Below are positions 9,342 to 17,855 of a stretch of DNA of 64,000 bases, piece by piece. The position numbers were made by a program, and so were the translations under genes. The first letter of the stretch is position 1, and every line of letters begins with the position of its first letter. Source of the DNA: Chroococcidiopsis sp. CCMEE 29 (GTDB taxonomy: Bacteria; Cyanobacteriota; Cyanobacteriia; Cyanobacteriales; Chroococcidiopsidaceae); assembly GCF_023558375.1 (NCBI RefSeq), contig NZ_CP083761.1, positions 2,102,001-2,166,000 on the forward strand, written 5' to 3'. The notes beneath the pieces were generated by a model. That model saw only the letters and a program-made list of their open reading frames with translations. It searched no databases and had not been told where the DNA came from.

Positions 9342-9418
9342 CACTTATTGCCCACTAAGTATAAATACCTACGGATTAGTTATAAAGGAGAAAACATATG
9401 AGTAAAGTATTGAGACTA

Positions 9419-10637
9419 GTAGACCACCACTACAATTTTGACAGGCTAGATTCTGACAGGCTTGGTTGAGGATACAAACGTTCTAGCTTGATTCGTGCTT
9501 GAGTGTTAGTGAAACGCCAGTTCACGCTTGCTTGAGCCTGATTACGAGATGCTTCCCATGCTGCGACTTCTCTAGACAGTTCTTCAGTGGACGGAATGCG
9601 ACGCTCTAAACATTGACCAGATAAAACCGATAGTTCCAGTTCGACCATATTTAACCAACTGCCATGAACTGGAGTGTAGTGAAACTGTAACTTCTCGAGA
9701 ATACGACGAGCTTCAACCGCGTCAAAGGTTTGATACAAAGCAGCGGGCGTATGGGTGTTCAAGTTGTCCAACACAACATGAATTAGGTGTGCAAATGGGA
9801 ATAAGACATCCACCAAATACTGCATACACAAGGCAAAATCTTGTGCAGTGCGTTGGTCAGTCACTTTGATATGTCGCCACTGTGCTAACGGTTGAAAAAA
9901 GGCAAATAGATTGCACGTGCCTTCACGCTTGTACTCATAGTCATAACGCTTTGGTTTTCCTGGTTCTCGAGGAAGTGGGGTGCGGGTTTCGCTCACTAGT
10001 TGCACGGGGCGCTCATCAAAGCAAACCACCGGCTCACATGGATTGTAGGGTTGCTCGTACAAGTCTAAAACCTCCTCCATCCGCCAGATAAAATCTGCAT
10101 TCACCTGTGAAATGCACCACTGTTGGTTTAACCACGGCTTGATGTCGTTTTTTCTAACACTCGTCGTACCGTCTCGTCTGAGATGCTGTCCACTAGCTGT
10201 AGTTCCACGAGGCGATCTGCTAACATCTGCATCGTCCATCGTTTCTGTCCTGTCGGCGCATCACTACAAGCCGTTGCTATCAGAAAAGCTTCTGCGCGTC
10301 CATCCAATTTACGTTTTCCGCCTGGACGAGGTTGCTCGCTCAAGGCAAACTTAACTCCACCATCTACACACTTTTGACGAGTCCGATGTACCGTTGATTC
10401 TCCCACATGTAGCATTTGAGCAATTGTTTCATCAGCATGTCCTTCATCGGCAAGCAACAGGATATGTGCTCGCTTGAACACACGAGCTGGACATTTACCC
10501 TTATGCGTTAATTGATGCAAGTATTCTCGTTCTTCTGTATTGAGGTTGACAATGAATTTTTCTGGCATTGGAGTTTCTGGTTTTTCTTTAGTTTCTCCAA
10601 TCTCATTCCGCTTGTCAAAATCAGCGTGGTGGTCTAC
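9419..10637 (-). mobile_element. IS630-family insertion sequence
   Basis: 1219 bp flanked by TA (9417-9418 and 10638-10639), the IS630 target duplication. Ends are inverted: GTAGACCACCAC on both sides, four mismatches, then ATTTTGACA. It carries one transposase on the minus strand in two frames. Sharp boundaries are confirmed by restoration of the host frame when it is removed. Confidence 0.93.
9430..10568 (-). CDS. IS630-family transposase, two frames joined by -1 frameshift
   Basis: The first frame (ATG 10568, MPEKFIVNLNTEER) holds a helix-turn-helix (ARVFKRAHILLLADEGHADETIAQMLHVG, in outline). The second frame holds the DDE catalytic core: VVCFDERPVQL, HVVLDNLNTHTPAAL and HGSWLNMVELELSVL. 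They join at a run of six A on the coding strand (10148-10153): VRRVLEK|NDIKPWLNQQW matches the usual IS630 sequence, so a -1 slip is likely programmed as in other members. Stop codon (9430-9432) lies in the terminal repeat region. Looks intact and possibly active. Confidence 0.88.
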
Positions 10638-10959
10638 TAGCCAGCCTAAAGGGGAAAGTGAGAACAGGAGAGCAGGGTTTTGCGAAGAAATCCACTTTAC
10701 ATCCTGAAGCTCAAGGGGATATGGCAGAAATGATGGCAGCGGATAAGGCTTATTTTGAGCAACATCCGTATGCCAGCCAATACTATAGAAAGCCATTTCT
10801 TGTCGATATCAGCGGTTTTGCACCATTGCTGCCCCCTAAGGCGAAAATCGAAAAGATATTGGTACAACGGACTGACCACAGGGGTGTACGGGCTCGAACA
10901 CCTATCACTCAGTTTGGTCGAGGTGGGGTTATCTGTTTAGACCAAGAGTTGTAACAAAA

Positions 10960-11004
10960 GTGCCGCCATAAGCAATAAGGAAGGTTTATTGATAATGGCG
11001 GCAC
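10960..11004 (+). terminator. Long intergenic hairpin
   Basis: GTGCCGCCAT (10960-10969) pairs with ATGGCGGCAC (10995-11004). An inner CAATAA/TTATTG stem extends it. It follows the IS630-split gene by five bases. No U-run follows. Confidence 0.45.
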
Positions 11005-11046
11005 TCACTCCAATGCACCCGCCCCTTGTTTTTGGAGATTTTTCCT

Positions 11047-11074
11047 TGACAAAAGACAAGAGAAATATATTCTG
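11047..11074 (+). promoter_or_regulatory. Candidate promoter for the 99-residue gene
   Basis: TTGACA, 16 bases, TATTCT ahead of ATG 11107. A second TTGACA lies at 11095, too close to the start to serve it. A similar CCCTTGACAA...ATGACTGA arrangement recurs before the gene at 13810. Sequence match only. Confidence 0.35.
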
Positions 11075-11106
11075 ATGTTGAGTACATCTACCCTTGACAA
11101 CAGAAT

Positions 11107-11406
11107 ATGACTGAACATAGGAACCTAGATAATATTTTCAACATTCTGGTTGGGCTTTCAGAATACTCTGCAAGTCCTGCAAGTTCTGAGGATATTGATG
11201 CCTACCTACAGGCTTGTTTAGCTGATGAGGATATTTATTGGATGGTTATCGTTCTCATCGCTAATGCCAAGGGGGGGTTTTGGTTGTCTAGCTACATGAA
11301 AGCTGAAACGGCTGATTTCCTCCTAGACCGAGCTGTTGCTTGTGGCTATCCCCAGGTTGTGGAAGACGTTAAAAATATGATGAAAACCCTGGAAGACCAA
11401 AGCTAA
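11107..11406 (+). CDS. Unknown 99-residue element protein
   Basis: Acidic, helical-looking protein: EDIDAYLQACLADEDIYWMVIVLIANAKGG, in outline, then SSYMKAETADFLLDRAVACGYPQVVEDVKNMM. No family recognised and no membrane segment or signal peptide. Its codon use resembles the neighbouring phage genes and a plausible promoter precedes it. Context: the last clear gene before a 1-kb gene-poor stretch. Possibly an early regulatory or anti-host protein, but nothing in the sequence proves it. Confidence 0.55.
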   Translation: MTEHRNLDNIFNILVGLSEYSASPASSEDIDAYLQACLADEDIYWMVIVLIANAKGGFWLSSYMKAETADFLLDRAVACGYPQVVEDVKNMMKTLEDQS

Positions 11407-12434
11407 ACCCCGCCGCCATTGACATAGTCCAAGGAGAGGCAGCAAGGTGGATGAAAGAAGGTGAAGGTACAATGGCTCATCCACCGAATATTTGATTAGC
11501 GGTGGATAGCAGGTGATTGTAGAGGTCAATGGCGACAAGATTCTAATGTATGGTTCCGATACCCCCTTCGTCGATAGTACATTTGTTCTGTGGGAAGTAC
11601 AACCCAAGCGGGAGAAAACTCAGAAGGCAGACCACCCGTAAGCAGTACTGGTCAACCAGCAAAACTCAGAATCCTTACCAGGAGCCTGTTCCGTAAATAC
11701 CTGGAAGTCTGTTCCCCCTTTCCATACCAATAATCTCAGTATTCCGGTGTATGGGTTGTGTTGTGGCGACCGGGGGCTGAGAGATGGAGGTACAGGTGCT
11801 CACTTTTTATTGACCTTCCTCTTAAGGGGGGATGCTATCAGATATGGATGAAAAACGGCTGTGATGCATATAGGGTAAGGTTTTGAGAGCGCGGTCACTT
11901 GGCGATCCTTAGAGCAGCTTGGTATAAGATTATACCTTACTTATTGATAATAAAGGCGCTCTCAGAAAGCTATCCAAAAGCGCTGAAACCTTTATGGGGT
12001 GTGAAGTACAGTGCGCGATCAGTTGTTGAGAATGGATGAAAGTCGGCGGCACCCACATAAAGAAAAACCGCCCTGGGAGGGAGGTTAAGCAACATCTGAT
12101 TGAAGGTTGGATGAAAGACCAAGGTTCCACCTAAGTGCGGAATTTGTTCCCTGTGCCCCGAGAGCGATAAGTCGGTGCATCTAGATTGATGCTGGCAATG
12201 GGTTATAAAAGTTCAGTATAGTTGCCTAAATCTTAGCATATTCATGATATTGGTAGCATTAACAATCTAATGTGGGCACCATGTAGGAAAGGTGTCAAAA
12301 ATAAAGTAAAGCGGAGGAATTAGGGGGGTTGTTTTAAGATATAATATATGTTCCTATGCTGGATTGTATGAGGTTAAAGGCAATGTCAAACTTCTTGTAG
12401 ATAACCTAGTTGTTGTAGAAACGGGTGGTGTTTT
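11407..12434. other. 1-kb gene-poor stretch with hairpins
   Basis: No long frame. A possible short frame is 11513-11641 (GTG start, 42 residues, VIVEVNGDKILMYGSDTPFV...). The string TGGATGAAA recurs at 11447, 11844, 12033 and 12112, read in one frame as WMK each time (RWMKEGEGT, IWMKNGCDA, EWMKVGGTH, GWMKDQGST). A nested fold lies at 11884-11960: GAGAGCGC pairs with GCGCTCTC and encloses GGTATAA-ga-TTATACC. The right end (about 12190-12434) probably belongs to the IS110 copy that follows. Confidence 0.4.
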
Positions 12435-13505
12435 ATGAAAAGCCTGAAACAAGCTTCATACACCGGAAAAGAAGTCTTCATCGGAATTGATGTTCACAAG
12501 AAAAGTTATTCAGTAGTCGCCAGAGTAGACAAAGAAGTAATCAAGAAATGGACAACAGTTGCTTCACCGAAAGAACTATCACAACAGCTGCAAAAATACT
12601 TTAGTGGAGCAACCATCCATTCTGTTTATGAAGCAGGGTTTTCAGGATTTGCGCTGCATCGAGAGTTAGTGAAATATGGGATTGACAACATCGTGGTTCA
12701 TGCCGCTGCAATTGAAGTTGCTGCCAATGACCGAGTCAAGACAGACAAACGGGATGCTCAAAAAATGGCAGCTCTGCTTGAGGCGGGGCGAGTAAGAGGC
12801 AATCGCATTCCTACTGAGCAGCAAGAGCAACGGCGAATGCTAACGCGAACCCGACAACAGCTGGTTGAAGAACGAACCGCAATCAAAAATAAAATCAGAA
12901 TGAAATTTCATCAACTGGGACTGATTCAGTATGACGAGAACCGACCGATGAGTCACAAACTGGTTCGGGAGATTGTTGATGGTACTTCATCCTCTGAGTT
13001 GAGAATTGTGATTGAAGCCCATTGGAACATCTGGAGGAAGTTAGACGAGGAGATTTGCAAGCTGACTCAAGCGATTAAGGAGCAAGCGAAGACAGACCCC
13101 AACGAAGCAACTTACCGTTCTGCACCTGGGGTAGGTCCACTCTCTGCTCGCATACTTGCCAATGAATTAGGTGATATGTCGCAATTCAACAATGAACGTC
13201 AACTGTTTTCCTTTACAGGGCTGACTCCCGCCGAATATTCTAGTGGCGATAACATCCGTCGAGGGCATATCAGTAGACAAGGCAATAGCCGCTTGAGAGG
13301 AATACTGGTAGAGAGCGCGTGGCGGGCGATTGAGAAAGATACAGCCTTAGGGGAGTTCTTTGAGAGACTCTATCCTCGCACTGGCAAAAAGCGAGCGATT
13401 GTTGCTGTTGCTAGAAAACTGATTGGTCGGATTCGGGCAGCTTTCCACAACCAAGTTAATTACCAGATGGAATATCGAAATTCTAAGGCTCTTACTACAG
13501 CTTAA
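12435..13505 (+). CDS. IS110-family transposase (DEDD recombinase)
   Basis: 356 residues. N-terminal RuvC-like domain: FIGIDVHKKSYSV (Asp), VYEAGFSGF (Glu) and DRVKTDKRDAQKMA (two Asp), the DEDD set. C-terminal transposase domain: SAPGVGPLSARIL and GHISRQGNSRLRGILVESAW with the serine expected to be the nucleophile. Frame intact. The family makes no terminal inverted repeats and uses a bridge RNA encoded in a non-coding end, so the borders cannot be set by eye. The 5' non-coding flank has TATAAT-like DNA at about 12340-12350. Confidence 0.92.
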   Translation: MKSLKQASYTGKEVFIGIDVHKKSYSVVARVDKEVIKKWTTVASPKELSQQLQKYFSGATIHSVYEAGFSGFALHRELVKYGIDNIVVHAAAIEVAANDRVKTDKRDAQKMAALLEAGRVRGNRIPTEQQEQRRMLTRTRQQLVEERTAIKNKIRMKFHQLGLIQYDENRPMSHKLVREIVDGTSSSELRIVIEAHWNIWRKLDEEICKLTQAIKEQAKTDPNEATYRSAPGVGPLSARILANELGDMSQFNNERQLFSFTGLTPAEYSSGDNIRRGHISRQGNSRLRGILVESAWRAIEKDTALGEFFERLYPRTGKKRAIVAVARKLIGRIRAAFHNQVNYQMEYRNSKALTTA

Positions 13506-13809
13506 AGACTAGAAAGGCGATTGTTTTAGTCAAATTATCGAAAAATTAACAGCTCATTTTCAGGATGCATCGACAGATTTTTCTGCTGTGACCCCGTCCA
13601 CATTTCGGTGAGCGCTTGGCGACCACGTTTTGATGTTTGAGGCGCAGCTCCTTCACAACGAACGAGGAAAGTGTAGCACTGTTACGACAGTGACTACGAA
13701 TGACTGATTGTCGAGAAGGTCCTTGAATCGAGTTATATCTACCTGAAACAGGACGTGGGGTGAGTAACAATGATTGAGCTGATTGTAGTAGATCCCCTTG
13801 ACAATCCAC
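13506..13809. other. Spacer holding the IS110 right flank
   Basis: No gene supported. It contains the unresolved right end of the IS110 copy. Near 13780-13812, GATCCCCTTGACAATCCACATGACTGA resembles (in outline) the sequence ahead of the 99-residue gene at 11084-11114. Minus-strand frames here look fortuitous. Confidence 0.35.
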
Positions 13810-14334
13810 ATGACTGATATGTGGCGAAGATATGAGAAGATGCCGTTATTTAAAGTTGAGTTGAATACGGATGATGATGCGGGAGTAGATGCTCTTACAC
13901 CACGACAGCGTGAAGTGGTGAAATATCGTGTGAGCGGATTGTCTTGGGCAGAAGTGGCAGCGGAAATGGGGCTGACACAGAAGACAATGCAACGGTACCA
14001 AGAGAATAAACAGGTCAAGGCAGCGATAAAAGCAGAAGAAGATGATATTTGGTCGCAGGTAAAGATTTTGTTGGTACAAGGATCAGTGAAGTCTGCACAG
14101 GCACTTGTGAAAATATTGGATTCAGAAAGGACATCGCCGGGGCATAAAATTCAAGCGTCTAAGGTGTTGTTGTCTGAAACTGTAAGATGCCGTACCACTG
14201 AGGATATTGAGTTAAGGCTTCAGGAATTAGAGCTGGCAATTGAGGCGAAGAAAGAGGGGCAGCAATCGGATGAGATGGATGAAGAGGCGGCAGAATTATT
14301 AGCCCGTGCAAAGGCAGAGGTTGGTGATGAATAA
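13810..14334 (+). CDS. HTH protein, small-terminase-like
   Basis: About 174 residues from ATG 13810; TTG 13798 is an alternative. LTPRQREVVKYRVSGLSWAEVAAEMGL is a helix-turn-helix of the type found in phage small terminase subunits (given in outline). It is followed by a helical region (SVKSAQALVKILDSE, KIQASKVLLSE) as in phBC6A51-like small terminases and an acidic Glu-rich tail. A packaging role is inferred, but no large terminase follows, so it may instead be a regulator. Overlaps the next gene by eight bases. Confidence 0.5.
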   Translation: MTDMWRRYEKMPLFKVELNTDDDAGVDALTPRQREVVKYRVSGLSWAEVAAEMGLTQKTMQRYQENKQVKAAIKAEEDDIWSQVKILLVQGSVKSAQALVKILDSERTSPGHKIQASKVLLSETVRCRTTEDIELRLQELELAIEAKKEGQQSDEMDEEAAELLARAKAEVGDE

Positions 14335-14728
14335 AAATGCCCTCTTGAAGAGATTAGATGCCATAGCAGCAGAGGTAAATACAAAAAAAGTAATTGTTGT
14401 TGGCTCATCGGAATGGAGGCGCTTGATGGATAGTACGCCTAAAACGACCGCTGAAGAGTTGGATGCAATGTTTCAGAGAACTAAACAGCTTAAAGATGAA
14501 CCTATCAAAGAGTTATTGTTAGCTCCCACACGCGCCGGTCATCGTTATAGGAAGAAATATTTTTTAGAAAAAGAATTGTTAGAGAGCATGAAGGAATGGG
14601 AAGCAGAAGAGACAGAAACGATGGCAGAAAAGACGGCAAGAACGAAGGCATGGTTTTTAGGTCGGAAGGAACGTGAGGAAGCTGTGGCGGGGGATGAAAG
14701 TCCTGAGCCTGTTGTGGGGTGGCAGTGA
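14327..14728 (+). CDS. Unknown 133-residue element protein
   Basis: Starts at ATG 14327 inside the end of the upstream gene (ATGAATAA overlap), so probably co-translated. MNKNALLKRLDAIAAEVNTKKVIVVGSSEWRRL opens it (in outline). The rest is charged and helical with a Glu/Lys-rich coiled-coil-like middle. No family recognised. Position between an HTH/terminase-like gene and the HNH gene suggests a late-operon phage protein. Confidence 0.6.
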   Translation: MNKNALLKRLDAIAAEVNTKKVIVVGSSEWRRLMDSTPKTTAEELDAMFQRTKQLKDEPIKELLLAPTRAGHRYRKKYFLEKELLESMKEWEAEETETMAEKTARTKAWFLGRKEREEAVAGDESPEPVVGWQ

Positions 14729-14729
14729 A

Positions 14730-15371
14730 ATGAATCCAAAAAGAGATTTAACGGGGCGAAAATTCAACAGATTGACCGTTTTAAGGGAAGCGGAAAACAG
14801 CCCTAGCGGTAAAGCTAAGGTGTTGTGTAAGTGTGAGTGCGGCATAGAAAAAGTGGTTCATAAAGCCGCTGTTGTGTCAGGGCACACTCGCTCATGTGGT
14901 TGTTTATTGTCGGATACCAATAAAATAACTTCCTTTAGACACGGGCAAACAGATACGCCCATATACATTTGTTGGCGAAATATGATACGACGGTGCGTTG
15001 ATATCAATGATATAAGCTACAAAAATTACGGTGGCAGGGGCATCTCAGTGTGTGAAAGGTGGCGAAATTCATTTCCAGCATTCCTTCAGGATATGGGTGA
15101 ATGTCCCGATGGTTATGAAATTGACCGCATAGATGTAAATGCCAACTACGAGCCTTCAAATTGCCGTTGGGCGACAGGAAAACAACAAGCGCGAAACCGT
15201 CGGAATAACCACAATATTACATATAAAGGTAGAACCCAATGTTTAACAGCATGGGCTGAAGAGTTAGGGGGTTCTGTTAAGACACTTTATAACCGTTTTC
15301 ATCACGGTTGGGGTGTTGAAAAGGCTTTGACCACACCTTTTAAAACTGTGTATCCGGAGGTTGTAGAGTGA
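14730..15371 (+). CDS. HNH-like endonuclease paralogue 1
   Basis: 213 residues, ATG right behind the previous stop. N-terminus RDLTGRKFNRLTVLREA, then a CKCECGI...SCGCL zinc-binding module. The catalytic region has NYGGRGISVCERW, GYEIDRIDVNANYEPSNCRWAT and QARNRRNN, a pattern common in phage-borne HNH-type proteins. The C-terminus (QCLTAWAEELGGSVKTLYNRFHHGW, outlined) is a helix-turn-helix likely to read DNA. A paralogue with the same layout is at 16834-17463. Such genes often behave as free-standing homing endonucleases (family knowledge); action here is inferred. Confidence 0.7.
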   Translation: MNPKRDLTGRKFNRLTVLREAENSPSGKAKVLCKCECGIEKVVHKAAVVSGHTRSCGCLLSDTNKITSFRHGQTDTPIYICWRNMIRRCVDINDISYKNYGGRGISVCERWRNSFPAFLQDMGECPDGYEIDRIDVNANYEPSNCRWATGKQQARNRRNNHNITYKGRTQCLTAWAEELGGSVKTLYNRFHHGWGVEKALTTPFKTVYPEVVE

Positions 15372-15802
15372 CTGAATTGTTTGGAAAAAAACTTATCTTG
15401 CCGGAGTGGGAGCGCCCTAATGTACCTCCGTCTTCATGTCATTACAACAGAGCTGTAAGAGAGAGTGTTTGGCGGTGGGAGCAAGAATTGTGTGAAATAG
15501 TTGATTTTGAATCACAAATTGACCAACGACTCTTCTTTTCGTATTTGTGCGGCAGGACTGAAGAAATGGCACTCATACATAAGGGTGAGGCAGCGGCGGC
15601 TGTACCTTTGGATCAGCTTTATTCGAGGATTGAGGCGGGATGGAAGCTTGTAAATATTCCCGCCAATCACTCTGAATTGATATTAAATGCCGCTGTCACC
15701 AAGCCTGGATATCGCAATCGTGTAGGCGAATCGATTCCTTATAAAAACGAGACAGAGCGGGCGATGATTATAGGTGATTTAGCACGTAGAAACTATGTAT
15801 AA
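15368..15802 (+). CDS. Unknown 144-residue element protein
   Basis: GTG start overlaps the upstream TGA (GTGA). The product (MTELFGKKLILPEWERPNVPP...) has Trp-rich helices (SVWRWEQELCEI) and a C-terminal YKNETERAMIIGDLARRNY. No family recognised. Tight spacing puts it in the late operon. It could be a head-tail connector-like or DNA-packaging accessory protein, but I cannot support either from sequence. Confidence 0.6.
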   Translation: MTELFGKKLILPEWERPNVPPSSCHYNRAVRESVWRWEQELCEIVDFESQIDQRLFFSYLCGRTEEMALIHKGEAAAAVPLDQLYSRIEAGWKLVNIPANHSELILNAAVTKPGYRNRVGESIPYKNETERAMIIGDLARRNYV

Positions 15803-15825
15803 AAAGATACAATGGAGGAAGTTAA

Positions 15826-16416
15826 ATGGCTGACAATCGCGAGGTTTTAGAGGCATTGGCAGCGGTATCGGCTGAATTACGGATAAGCAGACATCAACAA
15901 TGGTTGTCTAAGGTGCCACCAAAGTTAGCCGCCGTTGTAACACACATACTACAAGAGCCAAATGAAGCTGTAAGGGTAGCTCAATTTAAGGGGCTGGCTG
16001 AGACACTGCCATCGGGTTTTGAAGACAGAATTACGAAAGAATTTTTGCTTCCTGCCCAGACAGCTCAGCAGTGGTTGGAGACACGGGGGCAGAAAGTTGA
16101 AGTTAACCGATTTGAGCCATTAGATCCTGACCGGAAACGGCAATTAGATAAGTATGCAGATGAACTGCGATCGCTACAAGAGCGTGTGATTGATAACCAA
16201 TATACCGATGCCCTGAAGAACGCTCGATGGCAAGATGCTAAGTCTAACCCTAACTTGAAAGGCGCTGGCATCAATGAACTTGGAATTCTTCGGGATATGG
16301 CTGAAAAGAAGAGCCGTATTGATGTGACAAAAGAATTGTTGCAGAAAGAAACCGAGCTTCAGGAAGACAGGGCGCGGATGCAATTGAAAGTAAATAATCC
16401 TCTTTTAGGAGAATAA
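15826..16416 (+). CDS. Unknown 196-residue helical element protein
   Basis: ATG 15826 with GGAGG (15812-15816) upstream. Almost fully helical and charged: RKRQLDKYADELRSLQERV and KELLQKETELQEDRARMQL suggest coiled coils. No membrane segment. It contains the only GCGATCGC octamer I noticed inside the element (16167-16174). Family unknown; its place before the tail genes suggests a structural or assembly role (inference). Confidence 0.6.
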   Translation: MADNREVLEALAAVSAELRISRHQQWLSKVPPKLAAVVTHILQEPNEAVRVAQFKGLAETLPSGFEDRITKEFLLPAQTAQQWLETRGQKVEVNRFEPLDPDRKRQLDKYADELRSLQERVIDNQYTDALKNARWQDAKSNPNLKGAGINELGILRDMAEKKSRIDVTKELLQKETELQEDRARMQLKVNNPLLGE

Positions 16417-16420
16417 AACC

Positions 16421-16831
16421 ATGGCAGACGAAGTAGATTATTATCAACCGATAATGACCAAGGATTTGGCGCAATCAAAGTTTGAAGCACAACAATATTT
16501 ACAGCGGTTCGCAATTGCACGGTGGCGGCGTGAACAGTATAAAGAACTGAATGGGTTTTATCCACCCTCAGCCGGTATTCCATCCATACCTCAGGGCGTT
16601 GTGCTGAAAAATGTTGTGAATGGTAGGTACGGTCTTGTAAAAAGATTGGCTGACCCTCGTACAGGTAAGCGCCAAAATGGGGACTTAGAGTGGGTGACGG
16701 ACTATACAACAGGCGATTGGAAAGTTGTAAAAAACTGGTCAAATGAGAATCGACCAGAGGATTTCCCCGATATTGGAGGCGTTGCTCAAACGGTTGATGC
16801 GAATTTAGGTTTGAACAGGTGGGATGGTTAA
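16421..16831 (+). CDS. Unknown 136-residue element protein
   Basis: Starts four bases behind the previous stop with TAGGAG upstream (16406-16411). Acidic start MADEVDYYQPIMTKDLAQ, middle with a Gly/Pro-rich segment (GFYPPSAGIPSIPQGVVL), then a Trp-rich C-terminus (GDLEWVTDYTTGDWKVVKNW). No family recognised. Late-operon position. Confidence 0.6.
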   Translation: MADEVDYYQPIMTKDLAQSKFEAQQYLQRFAIARWRREQYKELNGFYPPSAGIPSIPQGVVLKNVVNGRYGLVKRLADPRTGKRQNGDLEWVTDYTTGDWKVVKNWSNENRPEDFPDIGGVAQTVDANLGLNRWDG

Positions 16832-16833
16832 GT

Positions 16834-17463
16834 ATGCCACCAAAAGGTAGAGATTTAACGGGGGAGAGGTTTGGGAGATTAACTATTTTAGGAGAGGCGG
16901 GTAAGGTGCCTCTAGAGCGGTACTTACTACTAGTATTGTGTGATTGTGGTCAGGAAAAAATTGTACAAAGGGGACATATCACAAGAGGTGGTACAAAATC
17001 ATGTGGTTGTTATGGTCTTGAATTACAAAAACTAGGCAACCCTAAGCATGGTTTAAGCCGAACAGCCACGTATGCTGTCTGGTCAGCGATGATACAAAGA
17101 TGCACTAATCCTAATATTGGTAATTACGAACTGTACGGTGCCAGGGGGATAAAGGTTGCGCCTAGGTGGCTTGAGTCGGTTGAGAACTTTTATGCAGATA
17201 TGGGTGAGTGTCCTCCTGGGTGTTCGATTGATCGCATCGATAACGATGGTGATTACTGCCCTGAAAATTGTAGATGGACAACACCTAAAGTGCAAAGTAG
17301 GAATACTCGAACCAATCGCCACATTACTTATGGTGGTAAGACGCAATGTGTAACAGCATGGGCAGAAGAATTAAGCGTACCCCGTCGTACATTATTTGCT
17401 CGGCTATATGCAGGTTGGACTGAAGAAAAAGCGTTAACAGAACCATTCAACGGGAGGCGATAA
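16834..17463 (+). CDS. HNH-like endonuclease paralogue 2
   Basis: 209 residues, ATG just after the upstream TAA. Same order as the gene at 14730-15371: GRDLTGERFGRLTILGEA, CDCGQ...SCGCYG zinc module, YGARGIKVAPRW, CSIDRIDNDGDYCPENCRWTT, QSRNTRTNRHITYGGKTQC, then an HTH tail ending EKALTEPFNG. The two are clearly homologous but well diverged, so they entered independently or duplicated long ago. Abuts the next gene (TAATG). Confidence 0.7.
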   Translation: MPPKGRDLTGERFGRLTILGEAGKVPLERYLLLVLCDCGQEKIVQRGHITRGGTKSCGCYGLELQKLGNPKHGLSRTATYAVWSAMIQRCTNPNIGNYELYGARGIKVAPRWLESVENFYADMGECPPGCSIDRIDNDGDYCPENCRWTTPKVQSRNTRTNRHITYGGKTQCVTAWAEELSVPRRTLFARLYAGWTEEKALTEPFNGRR

Positions 17464-17807
17464 TGTTCACGCTTAGTAACGGACATTCAACAGGGAATTC
17501 CAGCGTGAGGGTGCCGATGCCGATGGTTATCGCCCGTCACTTAGAGCGAGAGGCGTATTTGAAAGCTCAGCGTGCGGAAAAACTTATGAGTAGTACCCCT
17601 GACATGATCATCGTGCTTTTTGCGGGTCAATTGATGCTTATGGATTATGCCGCTGTTGTCACCAGCCCTGACGTCAAAGTCGTGCGGCATCCTCTAAACT
17701 ATCCGCATTTGTTCTCAGCAGAGCAGTTGGTGGATGTAGAGTTACCGACTGTGCCTAAAGGGTTGAGTCTCAATGAGAGCTTCAATCATTCATATTTCTC
17801 AGCTTAA
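17463..17807 (+). CDS. Unknown 114-residue element protein
   Basis: Start overlaps the previous stop by one base. Contains a helix with cations (VIARHLEREAYLKAQRAEKLM), a hydrophobic stretch (MIIVLFAGQLMLMDYAAVV), and an acidic C-terminal part. Not recognised. In lambda-like tail operons the slot before the chaperone belongs to the tail tube protein, but this protein is too short and unlike one. Confidence 0.6.
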   Translation: MFTLSNGHSTGNSSVRVPMPMVIARHLEREAYLKAQRAEKLMSSTPDMIIVLFAGQLMLMDYAAVVTSPDVKVVRHPLNYPHLFSAEQLVDVELPTVPKGLSLNESFNHSYFSA

Positions 17808-17855
17808 TAAAACGTTGTGTTTATTTATATTTCTTAATATTGAAGTGAGTGAAAG

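Larger units (their letters stand above)
9398..10954 (+). pseudogene. Unknown 111-residue element protein split by IS630
   Basis: ATG 9398 (AAGGAG 9385-9390 upstream) opens seven codons, MSKVLRL, then the IS630 copy interrupts. Joining 9398-9418 to 10640-10954, removing the element and one TA, gives an unbroken 111-residue frame ending ITQFGRGGVICLDQEL. The family is not recognised. The product is basic and has a central YASQYYRKPFLVDISGFAPLL stretch (given in outline). The gene is presumably dead; a downstream ATG at 10658 could give an N-terminally truncated form of 98 residues. Confidence 0.85.

Noticed and set aside
11930-12130. 66-codon minus-strand frame in the gene-poor stretch
   Set aside because: Composition looks random and it crosses short plus-strand hairpins; no start signal.
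13546-14018. Minus-strand frames opposite the IS110 flank and HTH gene
   Set aside because: They shadow better supported plus-strand coding or IS flank; Cys/Arg-rich translations typical of antisense reading.
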